From the NCBI GenBank assembly GCA_002480015.1, contig DLQD01000081.1:1-10628 (forward strand): a DNA stretch of 10,628 bases. The letters run 5' to 3'. Of this stretch, positions 4,670 to 10,628 are shown piece by piece; the stretch's first letter is position 1, and every line of letters begins with the position of its first letter. The translations under genes and the position numbers were made by a program. The stretch is from Opitutia bacterium UBA7441. GTDB taxonomy: Bacteria; Verrucomicrobiota; Verrucomicrobiia; Opitutales; Coraliomargaritaceae. The notes beneath the pieces were generated by a model, which was given only the letters and a program-made list of their open reading frames with translations, made no database searches and was not told the origin of the DNA.

Positions 4670-6814
4670 TTAACGGCGGAGCGAGCGGGGCTTGGTATTC
4701 TCTTTTTCGGGCTTGGGCTCCTCTTTCTTCGTTTCGAGATGGCTACCATCCATATAGATGTCCCCAGTCGTACTGGTTTCTAGGAATTCCATAACTGCGT
4801 CGCCTCCTTGGATCACATTCATTTTATGCAAGCTCATTGCATTCGCCTCCGATGGAGTTCTCAAAATAGTCGGCCTTACAAATATAATTAGTTCAGTTCT
4901 AACGTATTCGGCTTTATCACCACTTAAGGCATCGCCGATAATAGGGAGGCGCCCAATCAGCGGGAAGTAAGTTTTGGTTCTGTCCCGGGTGTTCTCTTGA
5001 AGGCCACCAAGTATGATGACTTCGTTATTCTGAACGGTGATAGTTGAGTTGGCTTCCCGCTTACCAATAATCGGACGTGTATTTACGGTGTCAGACTCAG
5101 TGTCGTCATCTGATCTTACCGTATCGACCGTTTGTTCAATCGTCATTGTTACTGAGCCGTCGACTCCAATCAAGGGTGTGACAGTTAGTTGTATCCCTAC
5201 ATCACGATACTCAACCTGATCTCTGATGAAAGAATTTGTATTGGAGCTGTCTTGATAACTTGAGGTCTGAAATGGACGCGACTCACTCACATTAATCACT
5301 CCTTCTTCATTATGATTTACGATTATTGTAGGTGTTGAAAGGATGTTTACGTCTGAGTCGGATTCCGCGATATCGAGAACGGCATTAAGGGTGAAATTGC
5401 CGAACTGAGAGCCAAGTGTACTGAACCCATCGAGACCTAGTGCCAATTGTTTAGTGGCATCGCCGAGTAATGCGTCAGCGGCTTTTGGCCCATCGTCAAA
5501 GATCGCGTTAAACGAGCTGAGGCCCGAGGCCTGACTTTCCCCAAGTTGAACTTCTGTGATGATGACTTCGATCCGAACCTGCGGCAACGGGATGTCGATC
5601 TTCTCGATCAGCTCTTTCAGCGTTTTGAGATCCTGCTGGGTGCCGTAGGCGACGATGGAGTTGGTGCGTTCGTCGGCGGCGAGGCCGACGAAGTTGGAGA
5701 ATTGTAGGGAGCTGTTGGCCTCGGTCAGGCCGGCGATGACGGGGGCGTTCACCACCACGGTGGGTGCGGGGTTGTTGTCGCCCTGATTGCCGCGATTGTT
5801 ATTTTGCTCGTTGTCGCGGGCGACTTTGGCGTCCTCTTCGCGGCCTTCTTTCTGGCCGGAAATGATGTCTTCGATGATGGGAACGACTTCCTCAGCCTTG
5901 GCCTGGCGGAGTTGGAAGACTTCGCTGCTGGTGAGGGGGGCGGCGTCAACGTCGAGGCTGCTGATGACATCCATGATCATGCTGACGTTGCCGGAGTGAG
6001 TGATGAGGATGAGTTGGTTGGTGCGCTCGTCGGCAGTGACGCTGGTGTTGCCTTCGAGGTAGCTTTTAAGAGGGCCCTGGATGAGTTTCTCGATGCGCTC
6101 CTGCATTTCGGCGGCCTGGATGAACTCGAGTTTGATGAATTTGAGCTCTTCCCGGACGCTTTGCGCCTTATCGGTTTCTGCGAGGATGCTTTCAATGCGT
6201 TGGAGGTTGATCAGTGCGTCGGTGATGAGGAGCGCATTTGATTTGGTAAAGGGGACTATGCTCGAATTCTGGGAAAGCAGGGGGCGGATCAGCGTGGCAT
6301 CCGCTTGTTCGGTGTTAAGGTAATCGAGTTTGAAGAGCTTGGCATAGATCTGCTGGCTAGGATCGAGATCGAGGGTGCTGCCGGCGAGCAGTTTGGGCAC
6401 GTGGGTGTTTACATTGGTCGCGGGCACGGCTTTCATGAAGCGTCCGCCCATGTCTGTGAGCATGACGCCGTTCAGAGTCAGCAAACTCTCGAGGGCGAGC
6501 ACAGCTTCACGTTTGGTCAGCGGTCCGCGTGAGTTGAAGGTGAATTTGGAGACAGGCAGATCCTGGCGGCGGAGGATGACCTTGTCGGTCATCTGCTCGA
6601 GCAGCTTGAGCACTTGGTCGGCGGTATCTTCGACGAGAATGAGTTCGCCGATCATCGCCTCGGGTTCTACAAGCTCTGGCTCGGCCGGGGTGATCGTCTG
6701 TGCCGTAAGGATGTCACGCGTGATATCCTCGGCCGAAGCGGAGTCCTGCGCCTGGCTGGAAGTGGCCGTGGCTAGGAGGGCAGCGAGTAGAGAGAAATAG
6801 AGGAAGCGGATCAT
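4670..6814 (-). CDS. gspD: Type II secretion secretin GspD
   Basis: This is the outer-membrane channel of the T2SS. The 714 residues begin with a signal peptide (cleavage near A22/Q23, no lipobox). The N0 domain is about 55-135, and the N1-N3 KH-like domains run to about 410, with the hallmarks TKSNALLITDALINLQRI (190-207), ADERTNQLILITHS (261-274) and ADERTNSIVAYGTQQDL (380-396). An N/Q-rich loop (335-352) sits within N3. The secretin core starts at PQVRIEVIITEVQL (411-424) and includes ILSTPTIIVNHNEE (491-504), VGIQLTVTPLI (539-549), ANSTITVQNNEVIILGG (588-604) and PLIGRLPIIGDAL (618-630), ending RTELIIFVRPTIL. A Lys/Glu-rich tail (695-714) follows. Its ATG overlaps the gspM stop by one base (TAATG), suggesting translational coupling. 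Base composition falls sharply in the part encoding the secretin core. Confidence 0.95.
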   Translation of the reverse strand: MIRFLYFSLLAALLATATSSQAQDSASAEDITRDILTAQTITPAEPELVEPEAMIGELILVEDTADQVLKLLEQMTDKVILRRQDLPVSKFTFNSRGPLTKREAVLALESLLTLNGVMLTDMGGRFMKAVPATNVNTHVPKLLAGSTLDLDPSQQIYAKLFKLDYLNTEQADATLIRPLLSQNSSIVPFTKSNALLITDALINLQRIESILAETDKAQSVREELKFIKLEFIQAAEMQERIEKLIQGPLKSYLEGNTSVTADERTNQLILITHSGNVSMIMDVISSLDVDAAPLTSSEVFQLRQAKAEEVVPIIEDIISGQKEGREEDAKVARDNEQNNNRGNQGDNNPAPTVVVNAPVIAGLTEANSSLQFSNFVGLAADERTNSIVAYGTQQDLKTLKELIEKIDIPLPQVRIEVIITEVQLGESQASGLSSFNAIFDDGPKAADALLGDATKQLALGLDGFSTLGSQFGNFTLNAVLDIAESDSDVNILSTPTIIVNHNEEGVINVSESRPFQTSSYQDSSNTNSFIRDQVEYRDVGIQLTVTPLIGVDGSVTMTIEQTVDTVRSDDDTESDTVNTRPIIGKREANSTITVQNNEVIILGGLQENTRDRTKTYFPLIGRLPIIGDALSGDKAEYVRTELIIFVRPTILRTPSEANAMSLHKMNVIQGGDAVMEFLETSTTGDIYMDGSHLETKKEEPKPEKENTKPRSLRR

Positions 6815-7371
6815 TACAGGTTCGGGTCTTTGAGATCGAAGGAATTGATTTCGTAGCGCACATCAAGTTGTTCTGGGCTACGGCTGTTTTTCTGAATACG
6901 GACGCTCTGGATGTTGATGTAAGGGGTTTCTTGTTTAAGCAGATTGTTCAGCTTGATGAGTTGGGCAATGGAAATTCGGCTGAGGCGGAGGCGGAGGTTA
7001 TGGTCGTTGAAGATCTCGCCTTCGCGGGTGCGGACGGGGTCGATATCGGCCTGTCCTGAAAGACTGGTCCGGCGGACCAGATTATCGACCTGGCCGGAGA
7101 GCTGAGCGGCGGCGTAGGTCTTGGAGGGGTCGACTCGTTCCAGCGCGGTGGCAAGACCCTGGGCGAAGAAGTCGCTGCGGTCGAGCCACTCTTGTTGGGT
7201 GGCGAGTTCGACTGTGGTGACTCTCCTTTGTGTATTCCAGTCAGACATGCGGCCCAGCCAATTGTTCGACCAGATGAAGAGGAGCACGAGGAGGAAACTA
7301 AGGGAGAGGAGCTTCTCCCGGAGGCTCATACCTTTGTAGAGTTGGCGCCCTTTTTGGATCAGCGGGTTCAT
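6814..7371 (-). CDS. gspM: T2SS inner-membrane platform protein GspM-like
   Basis: GspM is a bitopic inner-membrane protein that partners GspL in the assembly platform. The 185 residues fit this: a short basic cytoplasmic N-terminus with KGMSLREKLL (13-22), one membrane segment (about 21-38), a coiled-coil-like stretch with heptad spacing (about 45-80), and a C-terminal periplasmic alpha/beta domain (about 120-180). NHNLRLRLSRIS-type spacing is visible around LRLRLSRISIAQLIKLNNLL, followed by a closing beta strand (LDVRYEINSFDL). The assignment is helped by position: gspL lies directly upstream with an ATGA overlap and gspD directly downstream with a TAATG overlap. Sequence identity in GspM families is low, and PilO is the equivalent in type IV pili. 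It has the only convincing Shine-Dalgarno site in the window. Confidence 0.8.
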   Translation of the reverse strand: MNPLIQKGRQLYKGMSLREKLLSLSFLLVLLFIWSNNWLGRMSDWNTQRRVTTVELATQQEWLDRSDFFAQGLATALERVDPSKTYAAAQLSGQVDNLVRRTSLSGQADIDPVRTREGEIFNDHNLRLRLSRISIAQLIKLNNLLKQETPYINIQSVRIQKNSRSPEQLDVRYEINSFDLKDPNL

Positions 7372-8633
7372 TCGACGCCTCCTTCTGTTTCAGGGTTACT
7401 GGCTTCTGCCACGGCGGGCTCCATGGGTGGACTCCCGACCAGGTCGCTTGGCTGCTTGCGCCGGTAGTCGAGAGTGGCGGTGAAGGTGGTCTTACCCGAG
7501 CGGGTGAGTTGCTTGGTTTCGATGCGTTCGAAATTTCCCGACTGGCGAAGCGCTTCAGTGTAGGCGTTGAGTTCGTTGATGGTATTGGCTTTGCCTTCGA
7601 TGGTGAGGCGATTGCCGCCCTCGATCACGACTTCGTCGTATTCGATGCCCGTCGTGCCAAGGCCGATGCGGATTTGGTTGGCCGCTTCGAGGATAGCGAT
7701 CGGGCGGAGCTCATTTTGGGCGACTTGCTCCAACTTGTGCATGAGGCTCTGCTTGTCCTCGATTCGGCGGACCGCGGTGCTCTGGGCGTCTACTTTGGCC
7801 TGGCGGGTGCCCAGCCAGAATTGGCCGATGGAGAGGAGGCCTTCGAGTAGGAGCAGAAAGAGGACAAAGAGCCCCGCGTAGCCCGTGATCTGGGTGATGA
7901 GCGCCGTCGTGCGGCGTGCCTTGCGCTCGATCCCTTTGAAGCCAGCCGGACGAATATCTGCATGCCAGAGGCTTGCCTCACTCGGAGTGAGGGGGGACCA
8001 GTGGCCTTCGACCGGCGTCTCACCGATCGTTTCGAAGTGGAAAATGGGGAGGCCTTTCTCCGTGAGTTTGAGGGGAAGCAAGCGAAGGTGGAGGGTAGCG
8101 GCGCTAGTGGCGCTGCGGTAGCGATCCCGCGCCAGCGGGGTCGACGTTTTTGAGTTGGCCTCAGCACTATTGCCTGTCGACGCGGCTAGCGCCGCATCGC
8201 TACGGTATGTTTGCACTTCCAGAGGGAGCCCTTCACCTTCGGGTTGGAGCCAGCTGGTTTCGAAGGTTTCGCCCTCAAGGACGATCTGGGTCTGTCGGCT
8301 GAAGCGCGCGCCTTGGAGCGTGGCGAAATCGGGGACCACCCATTTGTAGCTCTCCAGATCTTTGTAGCCTGCGCGTTTGAGGCGTTCGTGGAGCGCGGCG
8401 TAGATCAGAATGCTGTGCCCGTCCGGGGCAGCGAAGAAGCCCCAACGCAATTGCTCTAAAGGGAAGGGCGCGATCGATTCGATGCTGAGTTCGGCGTAAT
8501 CTGCGAGCTCACCGTGCGTGACGGCAGCAGGCACCTCGACCCGCTCGACGAAGAAATACTCCGCGGGCAGCAAGAGCACGTCTGGCTGGGACACGCGCTC
8601 GGGGTCGGGGACTATCTGGTTGGAATCGCTCAC
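7368..8633 (-). CDS. gspL: T2SS inner-membrane platform protein GspL-like (PilM/PilN-like fusion)
   Basis: GspL binds the cytoplasmic ATPase GspE and, through its periplasmic domain, GspM. The 421 residues show a cytoplasmic actin-like region (about 15-240) whose start contains YAELSIESIAPFPLEQLRWGFF (46-67), the segment typical of GspL/PilM. A membrane segment follows (about 244-272), then a coiled coil (273-305) and a ferredoxin-like periplasmic domain (about 310-415) ending FTATLDYRRKQ, as in PilN. The start is GTG at 8633, 17 nt after the gspK stop. A CTG at 8654 is a weaker alternative. The gene ends in ATGA overlap with gspM. Residues about 143-175, low in complexity (YRSDAALAAS ... LARDRYRSATSAAT), are encoded by a repeat pair and have no expected counterpart in the family. 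Confidence 0.85.
   Translation of the reverse strand: MSDSNQIVPDPERVSQPDVLLLPAEYFFVERVEVPAAVTHGELADYAELSIESIAPFPLEQLRWGFFAAPDGHSILIYAALHERLKRAGYKDLESYKWVVPDFATLQGARFSRQTQIVLEGETFETSWLQPEGEGLPLEVQTYRSDAALAASTGNSAEANSKTSTPLARDRYRSATSAATLHLRLLPLKLTEKGLPIFHFETIGETPVEGHWSPLTPSEASLWHADIRPAGFKGIERKARRTTALITQITGYAGLFVLFLLLLEGLLSIGQFWLGTRQAKVDAQSTAVRRIEDKQSLMHKLEQVAQNELRPIAILEAANQIRIGLGTTGIEYDEVVIEGGNRLTIEGKANTINELNAYTEALRQSGNFERIETKQLTRSGKTTFTATLDYRRKQPSDLVGSPPMEPAVAEASNPETEGGVE
7377..7384 (-). promoter_or_regulatory. Shine-Dalgarno site of gspM
   Basis: AAGGAGGC on the minus strand ends about 6 nt before the gspM ATG (7371) and lies within the last codons of gspL. It is notable because none of the other seven starts visible in the window has such a site. 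It suggests that gspM is initiated independently as well as by coupling to gspL. Confidence 0.75.
8118..8203. repeat. REP-like inverted pair inside gspL
   Basis: The forward unit (8118-8145) is GTAGCGAT, stem CCCGC/GCGGG, loop GCCA, tail GTCGAC. The reverse unit (8176-8203) is GTCGAC, stem GCGGC/GCCGC, loop TAGC, foot ATCGCTAC. A 30-nt spacer separates them, and a degenerate third unit may lie at 8095-8117. Layout and sequence match the pair at 1109-1190 upstream of sua5, but this pair is translated, giving roughly residues 143-173 of GspL. Both stems are perfectly paired although their sequences differ. Confidence 0.8.
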
Positions 8634-8650
8634 GGCTGGTCTACTCGCGT

Positions 8651-9787
8651 TCAGAATGAATCGCTTTCCTCTCCGATGTCTAGTGCCGAATAGCGGGCTG
8701 GCGGTGCGCTTGGGCTTCCCCGGGTGTATTCCGATACCTGTAGTATTTTGAATGGGTAGTTGATTGCCTTCTGCTCACTCAAGGCACCGGTTTTGGGCGC
8801 ATCCTCAGATCGGCTTCCGGGGGCGCTGCCGCCGCTGCTTGCTTCGCTGCTGAAATTGGGCTCGACCAGCGCGCTGACGGTGAAGGGGACTTGACCCCGC
8901 CAAGTACTGACGGTGATGCGGAGGACCTCCACTTCGACGCCGCTGCTAGCGCTATGTGCGGACTCGGGAACTGACTCCAGGTAGGGCAAGTCCAGGAGGC
9001 CGTCGAAGAGCTCGTCTTCGTCAAAACCGTTTTGGAGGGCGAGCAGTTCGAGCACGGACTGCGGGCTACTGTTTAAGTTGGCAGCGCCGGAGGTGATGAC
9101 AGAGACCATAGTGTTGAGCTTGCTAAAGAGTTCGTTTGGGCGGCCCTCTTCGTCGAAAAATTCGTCCTCCCAAATTTCCAATAGCCGAAGTTCTTCCAGC
9201 GATTGGAGTGGGCCGTTGGCCGTGCGGTAGGGTGGGTTGCGGCGGAGGTAGTCCTCGGACTCGGCACCGTTGAGGCGGCGGCTATCGTCGGCGTCGATCC
9301 AGTCGAGCAGCATGCTGCTGAGCTCCCGTGCGGTGCCGAAGTCGAAGTCGAAGCTCTCCTCCAGCATGCGGTTGAGTGTGGCCTCGTTCATGGTGTTGAG
9401 AGGGAGCTTGCCGCTTTCGTCCTGGAGTTGGATTTGCACCTCCCAACCATTCGGCACCTCGACGCCGGCGTAGCTGAGCGGATCCGCCCAGCCTTGCTCG
9501 GGCGCGTAGAGCTTCCCTTCGTCGATCAAGGCCACTTCGTGGACAGTGGCCAGTGCTACTTCGAGCATACTGTAAGTGAAGGAGCGGACGTCGGCCGGCT
9601 CGTTGAAAATCGCGCGGTACTCGAGGTCTTCGACTGCCTCCTCCATGAAACGAGTGATGATGAAGGTCAGCAGGAGGATGATCGCAAGGACGGCGACGAG
9701 GACGCTGCCGTCCCGCCTGCGGCGGGAGTGGGAAGTGGGAAGTAGAGAGTGGAAAGTGCCGCCCCTACGTTGGATGGGTGGGATCAT
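8651..9787 (-). CDS. gspK: T2SS minor pseudopilin GspK
   Basis: GspK is the large minor pseudopilin that caps the pseudopilus with I and J. The 378 residues show the prepilin cleavage site DG/S (27/28), then a hydrophobic helix SVLVAVLAIILLLTFIITRF (28-47). There is no Glu at mature position 5, as is usual for K but not for other pseudopilins. Family blocks are DESGKLPLNTMNEATLNRML (123-142), LLDWIDADD (160-168), NPPYRTANGPLQSLEELRLL (184-203) and NLNSSPQSVLELLAL (237-251), the latter matching the family's N-I/L-N-x-x-P block. The ATG at 9787 is 1 nt from the gspJ stop, and no other start codon lies between it and the cleavage site, so the 27-residue Arg-rich leader is real in this reading. 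That leader is encoded by 7-nt tandem repeats and a hairpin. Confidence 0.92.
   Translation of the reverse strand: MIPPIQRRGGTFHSLLPTSHSRRRRDGSVLVAVLAIILLLTFIITRFMEEAVEDLEYRAIFNEPADVRSFTYSMLEVALATVHEVALIDEGKLYAPEQGWADPLSYAGVEVPNGWEVQIQLQDESGKLPLNTMNEATLNRMLEESFDFDFGTARELSSMLLDWIDADDSRRLNGAESEDYLRRNPPYRTANGPLQSLEELRLLEIWEDEFFDEEGRPNELFSKLNTMVSVITSGAANLNSSPQSVLELLALQNGFDEDELFDGLLDLPYLESVPESAHSASSGVEVEVLRITVSTWRGQVPFTVSALVEPNFSSEASSGGSAPGSRSEDAPKTGALSEQKAINYPFKILQVSEYTRGSPSAPPARYSALDIGEESDSF
9712..9758. repeat. Hairpin plus 7-nt tandem repeat in the gspK leader
   Basis: CCCGCC-TGC-GGCGGG (9712-9726) is a perfect 6-bp hairpin. Degenerate 7-nt units adjoin it: GAGTGGG, AAGTGGG, AAGTAGA, GAGTGGA and AAGTG (9726-9758). 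It encodes GspK residues 10-25, entirely within the leader removed at the prepilin cleavage site. The same element type recurs at the N-terminus of the gspJ-like gene (10599-10628). Confidence 0.75.
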
Positions 9788-9788
9788 G

Positions 9789-10628
9789 TTAGAAAATCAG
9801 GGCGGATTGAGAGGGGACGGGGATCGTCAGAGTGCGGACTTTGATTTCACCCTGAAACGCGAACGTGAGCTTGAGGAAGCGGGGGAGGATGTACTGTTCC
9901 TCGCCTTCGCCCTCTTTTGGCTCGGTTTCCGTTTCCCATTTTTCAAAGCGTTCGTCCCAATAGACGTATTCGACCTTCGTGATCAGATCGCTGATCGGTG
10001 TGCGGCGGAGGTCGTTGAGGTCTTCAGAGTCTTCCTGCAGCGGTGTAAACCAGAGTAGGCTGAGACCTTCGTCTTTGTCGAAATAAAGAAAAGCTTCGAC
10101 TCCCACAGTGGGGGCATCCTCAGTTTGAATGAGCAGAGCTGGGGTATCCTTTAGCCCGAAGTTTAAGAGCGGATCCTGATAATCCGCATAGCCGGGGGGC
10201 TTTGACCAGCTGACGGGATCTTCCGCAGTGCTGATGAGCGAGGAGCCGCCCGCTGAGTTTGTTTTTTCGCTCGAGGTGGAGCCGCCGGTATCTCCAGCAT
10301 AACTAATGTCAATGGTCACATCGCCCGCGGTGGGTGTGTCTATGGTGCCTGTGGAGGTGTTTGAGGAAGCGCTTGGGCCATTCGCGCTTTCTCCGTCGGA
10401 TTGGCTGTTCGCGATCGCCGTGCCTGCGCGAGTGAAGCAAGCTTGGAGAAATTCAGAGACCCCATCGACGTGATCCTCGAAAAAGTGCCGATCTTGGCGC
10501 TCCATCCAGACGGTGGAGACCGATACCATCAGCGAGGCGGCGGCTGCCAGTAGTGCTCCGGCAATCGTGACCGCGAGAATCACTTCGAGTAGAGTGAAGG
10601 CGCACGGCTGCGCCGCGAGTGGGGAGTG
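9789..10628 (-). CDS. gspJ: T2SS minor pseudopilin, GspJ-like (5' end outside window)
   Basis: The reading frame is open to the window edge, so the true start lies beyond 10628. A GTG at 10583 falls inside the membrane helix and is not the start. The visible 279 residues begin HSPLAAQPCA, then FTLLEVILAVTIAGALL, a textbook N-methylation motif with Glu at mature position 5 but Ala rather than Gly at -1. After the helix come a polar Ser/Thr/Gly-rich region (about 60-110 of the visible part) and a C-terminal beta-rich domain with VEYVYWDERFEKWE and LPRFLKLTFAFQGEIKVRTLTIPVP. The latter resembles the GspJ ending, in which strands describe a comparison domain. Its position directly before gspK supports J over H or I. 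Its stop is 1 nt from the gspK start. Confidence 0.75.
   Translation of the reverse strand, partial: HSPLAAQPCAFTLLEVILAVTIAGALLAAAASLMVSVSTVWMERQDRHFFEDHVDGVSEFLQACFTRAGTAIANSQSDGESANGPSASSNTSTGTIDTPTAGDVTIDISYAGDTGGSTSSEKTNSAGGSSLISTAEDPVSWSKPPGYADYQDPLLNFGLKDTPALLIQTEDAPTVGVEAFLYFDKDEGLSLLWFTPLQEDSEDLNDLRRTPISDLITKVEYVYWDERFEKWETETEPKEGEGEEQYILPRFLKLTFAFQGEIKVRTLTIPVPSQSALIF
10599..10628. repeat. Hairpin plus 7-nt repeat in the gspJ leader (runs off window)
   Basis: GGCGCA-CGGC-TGCGCC (10599-10614) is a perfect 6-bp hairpin. Two bases later GAGTGGG and GAGTG (10617-10628) begin the same 7-nt repeat as in gspK and continue past the window edge. It encodes the residues just before the prepilin cleavage site. 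Order (hairpin, then repeats) and location match the gspK copy. Confidence 0.65.

Noticed and set aside
5804..6241. Plus-strand 145-codon acidic frame
   Set aside because: It is a mirror of gspD coding sequence, with no start context and no motif.

Overview
The window holds nine protein genes, all read on the minus strand, and one tRNA gene on the plus strand. The sequence is GC-rich. Three things fit a Verrucomicrobiota genome (Opitutia/Puniceicoccales-like): a general-secretion cluster with divergent L, M and C components, the near absence of Shine-Dalgarno sites, and abundant palindromic repeats. This placement is an inference from overall character, not from a marker search.

Layout, left to right. 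Positions 64-1044 encode Sua5-type threonylcarbamoyl-AMP synthase, flanked on both sides by small covarying palindromes (1-53 and 1109-1190). Positions 1263-1460 encode ribosomal protein S18, with a clear intrinsic terminator at 1201-1232 and a 157-nt leader that can fold in two exclusive ways. Positions 1618-3741 encode a RecQ helicase. About 205 nt without a recognisable gene follow, then tRNA-Arg(CCT) at 3947-4021 on the plus strand. From 10628 down to 4043 lies one continuous, tightly packed minus-strand operon of type II secretion (T2SS) genes. In transcription order these are a gspJ-like pseudopilin (its 5' end is outside the window), gspK, gspL, gspM, gspD (secretin), and a small exported GspC/PilP-like protein. 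The genes overlap or sit 1-17 nt apart, so translation is probably coupled.

How the operon works. J and K are minor pseudopilins that would cap the pseudopilus tip. L and M form the inner-membrane platform that links the cytoplasmic ATPase to the periplasm. D is the outer-membrane channel. The last gene is placed where a clamp between inner membrane and secretin would be expected. The ATPase (E), platform (F) and major pseudopilins (G, H, I) are not in the window and would be expected upstream, beyond 10628.

The most unusual signal is repeat DNA inside coding sequence. A REP-like family (GTAGCGA foot, 5-bp stem that varies by compensatory change, GCYA loop, GTCGAC tail) occurs six times. Four copies flank sua5 and two form an inverted pair inside gspL without breaking its frame. 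A second element, degenerate 7-nt tandem units next to a GC hairpin, forms the leader-peptide coding region of both gspJ and gspK. A third, a 17-bp inverted repeat, forms the N-terminal extension of the gspC-like gene. Four of the six secretion genes thus appear to carry in-frame palindromic elements at tolerant sites. gspD shows a sharp base-composition break at the start of its secretin domain.
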